A stretch of 64,000 nt of DNA from an uncultured Bacteroidota bacterium (GCA_902598525.1 CACKBZ010000002.1:62001-126000), one strand, 5' to 3'; positions 1-10,237 are shown, counted from the stretch's first letter. The notes: generated by a model from the letters alone, not told the origin. Numbers and translations: made by a program.

Positions 1-799
1 TAATTAAGGTTTCAAACATTTTTTCACCGTGCCTAACTCCTATATTTTTAATTTTTGATTTTGAATTATAAATACTTATTAACGCTTCGGCTAAAGTTTT
101 TATTTTAACTGCAGGGGCTTTTTGAACAAAAATTTCTCCAGAATTGCCTTTTTTAAATGCATGATTAACTAGTTCAACAGCATCCTCAAGAGTCATTATA
201 AATCTTGTCATATCTGGATTTGTTATTGTTAGGTCTTTATTAGCCTTAATCTGAGTTATAAAAAGAGGTACTACAGATCCTCTTGATCCTATAACATTAC
301 CATATCGAGTACCACAAAAAATAGTTGAATCATCTTCAAAATTTCTTGATTTAGCAATCATGACTCTTTCCATCAAAGCTTTTGTCATTCCCATAACATT
401 TACTGGATATGCTGCCTTATCAGTACTTAATACAACTACTTTTTTTACTTTATTTTTTTTTGCGGCCTTTAGTACGTTTTCTGTACCTAAAATATTTGTT
501 TTTACAGCTTGGATAGGGAAAAATTCACATGAGGGAACTTGTTTTAGAGCTGCAGCATGAAATATATAGTCTACATCAACTGATGCTTCGTCAACAGATT
601 GATTATCTCTAACATCACCAATGTAAAATTTAACTTTTGTATTATTTAATTTTTTTCTGAGATCTTCTTGTTTTTTTTCATCTCTACTAAAAATTCTTAT
701 TTCATCAAAATCATAGTTATTAATTGCTTTAATTAAAAAGGACTCTCCAAAAGAGCCTGTCCCACCAGTAATTAATAAAGTTCCGTAGTTAATTTTCAT
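1..799 (-). CDS. UDP-N-acetylglucosamine 4,6-dehydratase / CapD-like polysaccharide biosynthesis SDR protein (C-terminus cut by window edge)
   Basis: Reverse-strand reading from ATG at 799 gives MKINYGTLLITGGTGSFGESFLIKAINNYDFDEIRIFSRDEKKQ...HAAALKQVPSCEFFP...GTRYGNVIGSRGSVVPLF, with the GGTGSFG Rossmann motif and CapD-type motifs. Not in the ORF track because it runs off the edge. Confidence 0.88.
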   Translation of the reverse strand, partial: MKINYGTLLITGGTGSFGESFLIKAINNYDFDEIRIFSRDEKKQEDLRKKLNNTKVKFYIGDVRDNQSVDEASVDVDYIFHAAALKQVPSCEFFPIQAVKTNILGTENVLKAAKKNKVKKVVVLSTDKAAYPVNVMGMTKALMERVMIAKSRNFEDDSTIFCGTRYGNVIGSRGSVVPLFITQIKANKDLTITNPDMTRFIMTLEDAVELVNHAFKKGNSGEIFVQKAPAVKIKTLAEALISIYNSKSKIKNIGVRHGEKMFETLI

Positions 800-815
800 A
801 TTTATAAATTTACAA

Positions 816-1823
816 CTATTTACTTAATAAGTAATTAATTAGATTATTTGAGGTAGATACAAGAGTAGATTTAGATCTTATTAATTTGTCCTCATTTACA
901 ATTTTTAAACATTCAATAAACTCTTGCATTTTATTTAAAGTATATGTATAACTTGGAGAGCATACGTCAAAAACATATTTAAGTTTTGGTGCAATAATAA
1001 CATTGTTTAACTGACTAGATTCTAAGAGTACTAGACCAAAGCTTTCAATTGAAGAAGTATGAACTATAATTGGCCCCTTTTTCATAAAATCAATAGTTTC
1101 ATTATGACTAATAGTTCCTTTATTAAAGATTATCTTTCTTTTTTCGTTTATAGTATCTATTAGCCTATTTAAGCTTTTATATTTTTTATCAATTGTTAAA
1201 TATAGCTTTGAGTCAGGAAAGTTTTCATTATATAATTTAAATGCATTAATAAGGAAGTCCACTTTTTTATATTTTTCCCCACTTGATGGATAGAAGAATA
1301 TGTTAGTGTTTATTTTTACAGGATAAGAATTAATCCTCTTAAAAATTGGATATATGAACACTTTTTCTCTATTGATTTTAAATTTTTCAATAAATAAATC
1401 CTTCATGGATTCTGTTTGGGCTGCAACATCTGAATTTGAAATTTTAAAAAAAAGTTTAATCAACTGAGATTTTATATTCCATTTTAAAGCATTTGAATTG
1501 CTCAATTCTTTTTGAGAGAATAAAAAATACTGCATATTATAGGTCAACTGATATCTTTTTCTGAGCATTATTAACGGAACGTTTCCCAAACTGAATACTA
1601 CTTTTACTCTTTGGCGAATTTTAAAAAATTTAACTTGTCTGTCGACTAATCCTCTTGTGAAATAACATTCATAAGTATTAGCCTTGCTAAAACTTTCTTT
1701 TTGTCTATAATCAATAAACAAAACAAATTTTTTTTTAGACTTTACAGGTATTGAATTTAAAATCTCATAAAGAATATTTATCCCTCCTAAACTATTTACA
1801 AATGTTGAATCAATTAAAATCAT
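816..1823 (-). CDS. Glycosyltransferase (GT4-like)
   Basis: 335 aa ORF with a GT4-like C-terminal part (FFYPSSGEKYKKVDFLINAF...VHTSSIESFGLVLLESSQLNNVIIAPKLKYVFDV), inside a polysaccharide locus. Confidence 0.75.
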   Translation of the reverse strand: MILIDSTFVNSLGGINILYEILNSIPVKSKKKFVLFIDYRQKESFSKANTYECYFTRGLVDRQVKFFKIRQRVKVVFSLGNVPLIMLRKRYQLTYNMQYFLFSQKELSNSNALKWNIKSQLIKLFFKISNSDVAAQTESMKDLFIEKFKINREKVFIYPIFKRINSYPVKINTNIFFYPSSGEKYKKVDFLINAFKLYNENFPDSKLYLTIDKKYKSLNRLIDTINEKRKIIFNKGTISHNETIDFMKKGPIIVHTSSIESFGLVLLESSQLNNVIIAPKLKYVFDVCSPSYTYTLNKMQEFIECLKIVNEDKLIRSKSTLVSTSNNLINYLLSK

Positions 1824-1834
1824 TTACGGATAAA

Positions 1835-3175
1835 TTATAATTTAAAATACACCTCATTTTCAACTATGTTCCTAGTATCGATAATTTTCTTTTTTGTCTT
1901 AATTTTAGCAAATTCCTCCCACTCTGTAAGAACCAATATTAAATCAGAATTTTTTATACATTCATCTATTGATCTACATACTACAAATTTGTTTTCAAGA
2001 TTATGCTTTGCTTTTATTAGATGTTCATTATCCTTTAAATCGGTTGTGATTTTTTTATCTGAAACTTTGGGATCATAAATGTATAATTTATAACCTTTAG
2101 AGATTAAATTGAGACTAATATAAATTGATGAAGACTCTCTTGAGTCATTTGTATTCTTTTTAAAAGCCCATCCAAGAACTCCTATTTTTTTGTTAGATTG
2201 TCTGTTGAGAGTTTTGTCAACAAGATTTGCAATTCTAGTTCTTTGATAGTTATTTATTTTTACAACCTGATGCCAATACTCTGCCACCTCATCAAGGCCA
2301 TAAAATTTACATAAATAAACTAGATTCAATATGTCTTTTTGAAAACAACTTCCACCGAAACCTGGAGAGGGCTTTAAAAATTGTGTACCAATACGTTTAT
2401 CCATTCCAATTGCCTTTGATAATTCCTCAGTTTTTGCTCCAGTTAATTCACAAAGAGCAGATAAACTATTTATTGAAGAAATTCTTTGAGCAAGCATTGC
2501 GTTAGATGCCAATTTTGCTAATTCAGAAGACCATACATTTGTTGTTAAGATTTTAGATTTAGGGATCCACCTATTATAAATATTAACTAATTCATTTACT
2601 GCATTTTTACCTGTTACTGTTTCATCTCCTCCAATTAAAACTCTATCTGATTTATATAAATCCTGAATTGCTGTTCCCTCGGCAAGAAACTCAGGATTTG
2701 AAAGGATTTCAAAATTAACTCCTTCTTGACCATCATTATAAAGTATTTCTTTAATTTTTTCAGCAGTCCTTACTGGTAGAGTTGATTTTTCAATAACAAT
2801 CTTATCTGAATTTGATGACTTTGCTATTTGTTTTGCACATGATATGACATATTTCAAATCTGCAGCCATACCAGCTCCCTCTCCTTTAGTTTTAGTTGGA
2901 GTATTTACAGCAATAAAAATCATTTCTGACTCATTAATGTGCTTTTCTATTTCATTGGAAAAAAATAAATTTTTACCTCTAACTTTTTCAACTATTTCCT
3001 TAAGACCTGGCTCATAAACAGGTAAATTGTCTAGATCTCCATTCCATGCAGAAATTTTATCAGGATTACTATCTACTAATGTTATATTAATATCTGGACA
3101 CTTTTCAGCAATGACTGCCATTGTAGGTCCCCCAACATATCCTGCACCAATACAACAAATATTATTTATTTTCAT
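1835..3175 (-). CDS. ugd: UDP-glucose 6-dehydrogenase
   Basis: 446 aa; GAGYVGGPTMAVIA N-terminus, NPEFLAEGTAI, and GFGGSCFQKDILNL catalytic-Cys motif. Confidence 0.93.
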   Translation of the reverse strand: MKINNICCIGAGYVGGPTMAVIAEKCPDINITLVDSNPDKISAWNGDLDNLPVYEPGLKEIVEKVRGKNLFFSNEIEKHINESEMIFIAVNTPTKTKGEGAGMAADLKYVISCAKQIAKSSNSDKIVIEKSTLPVRTAEKIKEILYNDGQEGVNFEILSNPEFLAEGTAIQDLYKSDRVLIGGDETVTGKNAVNELVNIYNRWIPKSKILTTNVWSSELAKLASNAMLAQRISSINSLSALCELTGAKTEELSKAIGMDKRIGTQFLKPSPGFGGSCFQKDILNLVYLCKFYGLDEVAEYWHQVVKINNYQRTRIANLVDKTLNRQSNKKIGVLGWAFKKNTNDSRESSSIYISLNLISKGYKLYIYDPKVSDKKITTDLKDNEHLIKAKHNLENKFVVCRSIDECIKNSDLILVLTEWEEFAKIKTKKKIIDTRNIVENEVYFKL

Positions 3176-3609
3176 TATTTATTAATTAGCCAAGAGGAGG
3201 ATTGAATCTTTTTACCAAGTCCGTCAATTAATTTAATACCCAATTCGTTACAGATATTGGATTCTGGTATCATATCATTTTTCTGGTCTCCACCATTTGC
3301 AAAAATTAGATCATATTTATGACTAAATTCTTTATAAATAAAATTTAATGTTCTCCTTACAGTCTTATCATTATCAATTGATAAAATTACATTATCGACT
3401 ATCTTAAGTTCATTAATAATTAGTAGTCTCTCATCCTCGCGCATAAATTCTTTAGATCCCTTTAAATCTCTTTGATGATCGTTATTTACAATAACAAATA
3501 ATTTATCACCATTTTTCTTAGCAAGTTTAAAATATTCTATATGGCCCTTATGAAGGGGGTTGAAATATCCTGAAACAATTACAACTTTTTTCTTCATTTT
3601 ATCTTCCAT
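3175..3609 (-). CDS. Adenylyl/cytidylyltransferase-like nucleotidyltransferase
   Basis: SGYFNPLHKGHIEYFKLAKKNGDKLFVIVNND matches the HxGH nucleotidyltransferase signature. Confidence 0.83.
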   Translation of the reverse strand: MEDKMKKKVVIVSGYFNPLHKGHIEYFKLAKKNGDKLFVIVNNDHQRDLKGSKEFMREDERLLIINELKIVDNVILSIDNDKTVRRTLNFIYKEFSHKYDLIFANGGDQKNDMIPESNICNELGIKLIDGLGKKIQSSSWLINK

Positions 3610-3952
3610 AATCGTCTTGAACTCTTACAATATCTGATTCCTCAAACGAGTCCCCTGTTTGAACCTCGATAAAAATTAAATCATCTTTTTTATCGTTAAA
3701 AACCCTGTGTCTTGATAATTTTGGTATTGTAATTGTGTCTCCATATTTCAATCTTATGTCTTTATCATCTAGTGTGACAAGCCCTGATCCTTTTACCACG
3801 ACCCATGTCTCTGACCTTAAGTTATGGTATTGATAACTTAGCCTCTCACCTGGTTTAACATGTATTTTTTTTAGCTTATAATTTTTTTCATCATGGATTA
3901 CATAGTATGCTCCCCAGGGTCTATCTGATTTATTTATAAATTTCATACACAT
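3599..3952 (-). CDS. Cupin-fold mannose-6-phosphate isomerase-like protein
   Basis: RPWGAYYVI...VKPGERLSYQYHNLRSETWVVVKGSGLVTLDD...IPKLSRHRV matches type II PMI C-terminal cupin motifs. Confidence 0.85.
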   Translation of the reverse strand: MCMKFINKSDRPWGAYYVIHDEKNYKLKKIHVKPGERLSYQYHNLRSETWVVVKGSGLVTLDDKDIRLKYGDTITIPKLSRHRVFNDKKDDLIFIEVQTGDSFEESDIVRVQDDYGR

Positions 3953-3995
3953 GTTTATAATAATTACAAATTTAATTTTTTTAATTTAGTCAGAT

Positions 3996-4934
3996 ATGGG
4001 AGAGTATTTACCAATAATCTTAATTTGTTTAGCTACATCCTTCATTAGTAATATTTTTTTTCAAAAAATATTCATTCAAAAGAATATAATAGACAATATA
4101 AACGACAGATCTTCACACACTGTAAAAGCAACAAGGTCAGGTGGAATAGCAATATTCTCCTCTCTTTTTATTATATCGGCTTTCAATTATTTTTATTCAG
4201 TTGAAATTTTTGATTACTCATTAATTGTTCCTATTTCACTTATGCTGATAGTTGGACTTTATGATGACATTTATAAGCTTGATTTTAAGCTTAAGTTTAT
4301 TTTTCAAATTATAGCAGCCAAGATTATCATTGATAACGGTTTAATTATCGATAACCTTCACGGTATATTTGGAGTCTTTGAACTAGATAGAATTACTGCC
4401 CAGCTAATTACTATATTTTTTACTGTAGCAATTATAAACTCTATAAATTTTATTGATGGAATAGATGGTTTAGCTATTACAATTGTGAGTTTTTTTATAA
4501 TTGCTTTCGAATTTTTCTCATCTTCAAATACAGAATTTAGTTATTTATCAATTATAATAATCTCCTCAATAACACCTCTTTTTTATTTTAATTTTCAAAG
4601 AGATAATAAAGTTTTTTTAGGAGATTCCGGTTCTCTTTTTTTAGGTGTTTTAATTAGTATTTATGTTTTGAAAGTATTGTCACAAGAGTATATTATAATT
4701 GAGAAATACGATTTAAACAAGATTATATTTGTAATATCTATCCTATTTTATCCAATTATTGATATTGTCAGAATTGTGTTTAAAAGATTATCTGAGGGGA
4801 AATCACCATTTGAAGCAGATAAAGAGCATATTCATCATTTAATCTTGAGAGGAGTTAAAAGCCACTTTTTTACAACATTAATAATTACTATATCTAGTAT
4901 TTTGCTTATGATCCTTTTACAATTAATTTTTTAG
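3996..4934 (+). CDS. WecA/MraY-type polyprenyl-phosphate glycosyl-1-phosphate transferase (glycosyltransferase family 4)
   Basis: Multi-TM; DDIYKLDFKLKF, NSINFIDGIDGLA, FLGDSGSLFLG, HIHHLILRG motifs. Confidence 0.9.
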   Translation: MGEYLPIILICLATSFISNIFFQKIFIQKNIIDNINDRSSHTVKATRSGGIAIFSSLFIISAFNYFYSVEIFDYSLIVPISLMLIVGLYDDIYKLDFKLKFIFQIIAAKIIIDNGLIIDNLHGIFGVFELDRITAQLITIFFTVAIINSINFIDGIDGLAITIVSFFIIAFEFFSSSNTEFSYLSIIIISSITPLFYFNFQRDNKVFLGDSGSLFLGVLISIYVLKVLSQEYIIIEKYDLNKIIFVISILFYPIIDIVRIVFKRLSEGKSPFEADKEHIHHLILRGVKSHFFTTLIITISSILLMILLQLIF

Positions 4935-5950
4935 GGAGAGTTAGTACAAAATCTATTATACACAACTAAAGAACCCTCTCCTGAAAAACCAGCCTGTACT
5001 GCTTTATTTAAATAGTCACAACCTTTAGTATCTTGATCTATTGCTAAGTATAGCATCCCCTTATAAAACATCGCTTTTCCATCTTCAATTTTAAAATCAT
5101 AAATCACTTTATCCAAGTACTCTTCAGCTTTCGTATAGTTCTTTAAATTTAAATGTGCTAAGGCCGCATTTTGATAATATGTGTAATCATACTGATCAAT
5201 GCTAAAAGCAAGTTCATAAAGATTTGATGCTTCATTATACCTTTGTTCGTTGTAAAGCTCATTTGCTTGATTGCTTATATCAACAGCTGTAGAAATTTTC
5301 GAATCACCATTAGCTAGATAAGATTTAAATTGTAAAGCCTTTGTATCTCCCTCCAAATTAAATTTTTCGACATATAATCCTAATAAAGAATCCACTTGAT
5401 TAGTGTATTTTTTTGAAATAGACCTTTTAGATAACAGGTATTCTATCCAATGACTTTCATTTTGTTTATTTCGTATTAACTCAAAAGATTTGTCAAGTTC
5501 TGTAGAATCTCTTTTATTAACCAAAGACTGAAAATATGCATGTCTGTGGATATTGTTGTCAGGGTAAAATAAAAATGCATCTTTTCCATAATGGTATGCA
5601 CTATCATATTCTTCAATATCAAAATATAATAAAGATAGTTGTGATTCTACTATTTTTAAATATGGATTTATTTTTAGAGACTGGTGATAATAATCTAATG
5701 CTTTATCAATTGAATCCATATTTTTATAGTATCTACCTTTTAATAATTTTAAAGGAATTGTTGTTGGTGAGATATTTGGAAAATCTAAGTCTACTTGTTC
5801 AATTAAATCAAGAGGTAATCTATACGATTGCTTGTTCCAGTCTTCTAATAAAGCTGCCTGATAAGGTGAGGAAATAAATGATTTATAATTCACATAAGTT
5901 ACCCCTAATAATAAAGTTAAAATTATGACACTATTTAACTTGTTAATCAT
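4931..5950 (-). CDS. TPR-repeat protein
   Basis: Several TPR-like units (KALDYYHQSLKINPYLKIVESQLSLLYFD; YNEASNLYELAFSIDQYDYTYYQNAALAHLNLKNYTKAEEYLDKV). Confidence 0.8.
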   Translation of the reverse strand: MINKLNSVIILTLLLGVTYVNYKSFISSPYQAALLEDWNKQSYRLPLDLIEQVDLDFPNISPTTIPLKLLKGRYYKNMDSIDKALDYYHQSLKINPYLKIVESQLSLLYFDIEEYDSAYHYGKDAFLFYPDNNIHRHAYFQSLVNKRDSTELDKSFELIRNKQNESHWIEYLLSKRSISKKYTNQVDSLLGLYVEKFNLEGDTKALQFKSYLANGDSKISTAVDISNQANELYNEQRYNEASNLYELAFSIDQYDYTYYQNAALAHLNLKNYTKAEEYLDKVIYDFKIEDGKAMFYKGMLYLAIDQDTKGCDYLNKAVQAGFSGEGSLVVYNRFCTNSP

Positions 5951-7196
5951 AAGCTTCTTTTAATTTCATAAAAACTATTAACACAAAAACCAGAAAGATA
6001 TGTGATACTGGTCTTGATATTGGAAAGTTAAGCATCGAATCGATTATATAAACACTCATCATTATTAATACGAGATAAAGTATGTGATTAGATTCTTTAT
6101 ATAGCTTATTTTTTAAATAAAATATGAAGGGGTATAGAATAAATCCTATAAAAAACAGTAGTGCTATGAGACCTGATTCAGCAGCAACCTGAAGAAAATC
6201 GTTATGTGCGTGATTGGGAACTCTGTATCCGACAAGGTTTTTAGCGTCATATCTTATTGTTTCAATTTTCCAATTTCCTATTCCTATCCCAATAACAGGA
6301 TTTTTTGATATACTTTTCACTGCAGCCGAATAAAACCTTAGTCTTTCATCAATTGATTCGTCTGCTCTGTCAATATTAATGGATGATACCCTTTCATTAA
6401 TTATGTTTGTACCCTCAGAATTTATCAAATTTGATGATATAAAATACCCTAGTAAAATTGTCACTAAGTATATTGTTGGTATAGTAAACTTTCTAATGTT
6501 TGATTTTATAAAAAAGTAAGTAATTAATAAAAATGTTGATATAGCAAACGCAATAAACGCTCCTCTACTTAACAGTATGAAAATGGAGGTAACAACCATT
6601 AGTAAGACCAGTGCTAGCAACAATACCTTGAATTTATTTTTTTGATTTTTGAACAAAAAATAAATAATTACTGGTGATTTCATAGTTAACATAAATGCAG
6701 AAATATTAATGTTGGCTGTAAACCCTCTGTATAAGTTAGACCTCGAAAAAGCGTTTCCATCGACAATTATATCTTCATATAATAAGGATAAAATATATAA
6801 AGAATCAATAATAAGTGAGACAAGACAGAAAACTAAAAAAATATTTATCATATCAAGTTTTTCTTTTTTCATTATCAGAAATATTGAAATCAGTGAGAAA
6901 AAAAAGGTCAAATAAGTAGAAAAAGTTATGAATGACTCTGCCTTGTTATTAGCTACTATTATTGATATACCTGATACAATGATAAAACCTAAATATAATA
7001 GAATAGTATTTTTTTTCCTCAATAAATTGTATAAATCAGAAATTGAATATTTTAAAATTAAATATGAAAATGATATTAAATTTAAAGACGATAAAACTAA
7101 TATTTGTGGTACAATTCTATCGTATGAGCTATTGAAGTTATACAGAGTATAAATAAAAAAATAAGCCCCTACTAATAGAATAAATGGTAGTTTCAT
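5943..7196 (-). CDS. O-antigen ligase/polymerase family (Wzy_C) membrane protein
   Basis: Polytopic; SRGAFIAFAI...ERLRFYSAAVKSISKNPVIGIGIGNW...NHAHNDFLQVAAESGLIALLFF signature of Wzy_C. Confidence 0.87.
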   Translation of the reverse strand: MKLPFILLVGAYFFIYTLYNFNSSYDRIVPQILVLSSLNLISFSYLILKYSISDLYNLLRKKNTILLYLGFIIVSGISIIVANNKAESFITFSTYLTFFFSLISIFLIMKKEKLDMINIFLVFCLVSLIIDSLYILSLLYEDIIVDGNAFSRSNLYRGFTANINISAFMLTMKSPVIIYFLFKNQKNKFKVLLLALVLLMVVTSIFILLSRGAFIAFAISTFLLITYFFIKSNIRKFTIPTIYLVTILLGYFISSNLINSEGTNIINERVSSINIDRADESIDERLRFYSAAVKSISKNPVIGIGIGNWKIETIRYDAKNLVGYRVPNHAHNDFLQVAAESGLIALLFFIGFILYPFIFYLKNKLYKESNHILYLVLIMMSVYIIDSMLNFPISRPVSHIFLVFVLIVFMKLKEAYD

Positions 7197-7212
7197 TTAT
7201 AATATCAAATAT

Positions 7213-7239
7213 AAAAAAAACCCTCCATAAGGAGGGTTT
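7213..7239 (-). terminator. Intrinsic terminator downstream of the surface lipoprotein gene
   Basis: Perfect stem aaaccctcc(7218-7226)-ataa-ggagggttt(7231-7239) with a T-run on the minus strand; it lies after the stop at 7269. Confidence 0.85.
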
Positions 7240-7268
7240 AATTTTTTTAAGTTATTTCTAAATAACTA

Positions 7269-10076
7269 TTATAGCCATCCTGAAAGGTCAGCTGTAACAC
7301 CACTACTAGCAGCAGTAGTTGTACCATCAACACCAGCAAAAACTGTGTCAGGGGCAGAAGTAGCAGTTAATGCAGTTTCAGTAGCACTACCATTACCATT
7401 TGCAAGAGAAACAATAGTATTGTCTGTTGCACCTGTAGCTAGAGATGTGAAAGTTACTATAAATCCTGCATCTGTAGTATTGTTATCATTTGTTGCTCTA
7501 GTAGAACCAATGATATAATCTAAAGCAGCTGAAGTCTCAGTTGTAGCTGTAGACTGAGCTGTTAGCGCAAGAGTAACTGCCTGATCATATGTCTCAGCAC
7601 CTTGTGCAGTATTACTTGAAGCAATTGAAATTGTAGCATTTGCATCACCTTTTGATAATGCATAGTTAGATGTAGCAACAGGCCAATTATCAACAAATGC
7701 TTTAGCAAGATCACTTGCTAGAACACTATCCGCAGATAAAGAAACTGTTAAACTCTCAGATCCAATTGATAAAGTCCACTCATCACCTTGACCAATACCA
7801 TAAACTCCTCCAGTGTTTGTTGAAGCAGCAGCTAATGCAGCTTGAGTTGTATATCTCTCACCGTAAAGTGCAGTAGAATATCCAGCTGTAATTACTGACA
7901 TTGTTATTGAACCAGAGTTGTTGAATCCTCTTGTAGCGTTAACAGTAGCACCTGCAGCAGCAGCAGTATCTGCACCTGCAGAAGCAAGAATAGCAGCTAT
8001 ATCAGCATCTTTATCCCCTGTCATTGTAGGGAAAGTAATAGTTACTCCATTTAAAGTAAAGTTAAGAGTCTGAGTATTAGCAGCTACAACACCAAACGCA
8101 CTTACCGCAGTTACTGCAGTAGTTGTAGCAGAAGCTGAACCAGCTGCCTTAGTATAAACGTTTAGTAAAGTATCTAATCCATTATCTCCTAGACTCACGT
8201 CATTTCCGTTGTTAACTTCACCAGCCTCAGCTGTAATAGTTTGAGCACTATCAAAGTCAATGTTTGCTACAGCAGCAGTTTGCGCTGTAAGAGCAGCCAT
8301 TAGACCTGTAAGTGTACTCATACCTGAAGAACCATCGTCAATTGAACCTGTGTTTGCACTATTATCTGTTTCTGTAATAGAAGCAGCATCAAGATCGTTA
8401 CCAGTAATAGATACGTTTGCACCTGCACCAATAGCTGTTACACCTGAAAAATCAAGCGTAGCTAGAGCAGCGTTAACATCAACATCTAAATCATCCATAG
8501 AATTAAGACTTACTGTTAAACTTGCAACATCAGCGTTATTTGTAACGTCTAATGCAGACCCAGTATCAGCAGTAGCAGTACCAGTATATGCAAGGTTAGT
8601 AGCGTTATCGAATGTTAATGATTCAATATCATCGTTGTTATCAAATGCAATATCATGAATAGTAGCGTCAGAAACATCAAGACTAGTTAAGTCTACGTTA
8701 CCTGTAACACTCAAGTCATCCATAGTAGCTGAAATTGTTATTGAAGCTAATGCAGGAGCTGCAGTAACAGTCACGTCAAGTACATGACCTGCAACTGTTA
8801 AGTCAGTTAAGGCAGCATTCGCAGCAACAACAGCTACACTACCTAAACCTTCTCCTTGAGCAGTTACGTCAGTAGCATCGTAGTCATTGTGAGATGCAGT
8901 CTCAGCCTGTCCTGTAATATTAGCCGTGATTAAGTCATCAGCACCAGCTAAATCAACAGCAGTTGCTGAAGCAACTAGAGCTGTAACACCAGTGTTAACA
9001 TCTACAGTTCCTTGGAAACCATTAACTGTTAATGAAGGAACTTCAGAAACAGCTAAAGTACCACCTATTACACCAGCAGGGACAGTAACGCTTGCCATAC
9101 CTTTAAGAGTAAGAGCAAATGTTAAATCAGAGTCACCATCAAGTGGAGATGTTAAAGCAGCAGCAGTTAAAGTACCGCCAGTTGCAGTATGAATTGTTAA
9201 TGCGTTTGCAGTACCAAATGCATCCATTGAGTTAATGTTAACAGATGTACCTGAATCCTCTAAGTTAATCGTATTAGCACCACCTAAATCAATTGAAGTA
9301 GCTGAAGCTAATAAAGGCATAGATAGAGATGTCATCATACCCGCGTTAGCAGTATCAGCATCACTATCGTGATCACCTTCAGATTCATCAATATCAATTA
9401 CTTCTGCAGTAGTAAGTGCAGCAAAGCTTACTGCGCCATCTACGTTATCCATAGTAATATTTTGAACTGAAGTTAAGTTATCAAATGAGTTAGTAGCAGT
9501 ACCAGCAACATCAGTAACAACAAGGTTACCATTAATTGTGAATATGTTATCAATTACAGCCTGAAGTGTAGTAGTATTCATAGCAGCACTTCTAGTAATT
9601 GTAACATTACCATTAACAATATTTATGTTAGAACCTAAATCCTCAAAAGTATCTAAGTCGTTAACACTAGCGATCGCAACATTGTCTTGGTAAATATTCG
9701 CTGAAGCTAAAATCTCATCAAGGTCGGCTTGAACAGCGGCAAGATCAGCTTGAAGAGCTGTAACATCTGCAGCAGTAGCAGCCGTCGCTAAATCAGCCTG
9801 AATAGCATCTACCTCTGTAGATAAAGAAGCAAGACTTGCTTCAAGTCCAGAAAGGTCGATTGCTGAAGCAGCATTTTGAGCAGCAGTTACACCAGCTTGA
9901 AGACCACTAATGGTCGAAGATAATGAAGCAACCTGCCCTGATAAAGCGGCTAAACCATCAACTTGAGACTTTAATGCACTAATTTGAGCATTCAAATCAT
10001 CAAATTGATCATCGTAATTTTGACAGCCCACAAATACAAGTGAAGCAGCCAAAAGGGTTAATAATCCTTTTTTCAT
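7269..10076 (-). CDS. Large Ala/Thr/Asp-rich putative surface lipoprotein with N-terminal coiled-coil
   Basis: The track ORF begins at 10151, but the lipoprotein signal starts at ATG 10076: MKKGLLTLLAASLVFVGC|QNYDDQFDDLNAQISALKSQ. Then heptad-like repeats and a long acidic, beta-rich body. Visibly richer in GC codons than its neighbours. Confidence 0.85.
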   Translation of the reverse strand: MKKGLLTLLAASLVFVGCQNYDDQFDDLNAQISALKSQVDGLAALSGQVASLSSTISGLQAGVTAAQNAASAIDLSGLEASLASLSTEVDAIQADLATAATAADVTALQADLAAVQADLDEILASANIYQDNVAIASVNDLDTFEDLGSNINIVNGNVTITRSAAMNTTTLQAVIDNIFTINGNLVVTDVAGTATNSFDNLTSVQNITMDNVDGAVSFAALTTAEVIDIDESEGDHDSDADTANAGMMTSLSMPLLASATSIDLGGANTINLEDSGTSVNINSMDAFGTANALTIHTATGGTLTAAALTSPLDGDSDLTFALTLKGMASVTVPAGVIGGTLAVSEVPSLTVNGFQGTVDVNTGVTALVASATAVDLAGADDLITANITGQAETASHNDYDATDVTAQGEGLGSVAVVAANAALTDLTVAGHVLDVTVTAAPALASITISATMDDLSVTGNVDLTSLDVSDATIHDIAFDNNDDIESLTFDNATNLAYTGTATADTGSALDVTNNADVASLTVSLNSMDDLDVDVNAALATLDFSGVTAIGAGANVSITGNDLDAASITETDNSANTGSIDDGSSGMSTLTGLMAALTAQTAAVANIDFDSAQTITAEAGEVNNGNDVSLGDNGLDTLLNVYTKAAGSASATTTAVTAVSAFGVVAANTQTLNFTLNGVTITFPTMTGDKDADIAAILASAGADTAAAAGATVNATRGFNNSGSITMSVITAGYSTALYGERYTTQAALAAASTNTGGVYGIGQGDEWTLSIGSESLTVSLSADSVLASDLAKAFVDNWPVATSNYALSKGDANATISIASSNTAQGAETYDQAVTLALTAQSTATTETSAALDYIIGSTRATNDNNTTDAGFIVTFTSLATGATDNTIVSLANGNGSATETALTATSAPDTVFAGVDGTTTAASSGVTADLSGWL

Positions 10077-10237
10077 TGTTTTAATATTTAATTTATATTT
10101 ATTTGTATTTTTCATATGAACGTTCATGTTACATATTAAATGTACATACACATGTAAGCAAATACCATGCCAAAAACAGAATATTTAACCTAACTATCTA
10201 TTAATCAATAACTTAAAAAGTTAACAAAATCTTAAAA

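Noticed and set aside
360-560. + strand ORF 360-560
   Set aside because: Antisense to the clear CapD-like gene; no protein features.
5536-5877. + strand ORF of 113 aa
   Set aside because: Antisense to the TPR protein; composition mirrors the opposite strand.
8260-9192. Antisense ORFs 8260-8658 and 8926-9192 on the + strand
   Set aside because: They lie opposite the large surface lipoprotein and arise from its biased, stop-poor codon composition; the translations are low-complexity with no domain signal.
10077-10151. N-terminal extension of the 7269-10151 ORF
   Set aside because: The lipoprotein signal MKKGLLTLLAASLVFVGC starts at 10076; the upstream part is in-frame noncoding sequence containing the palindromes.
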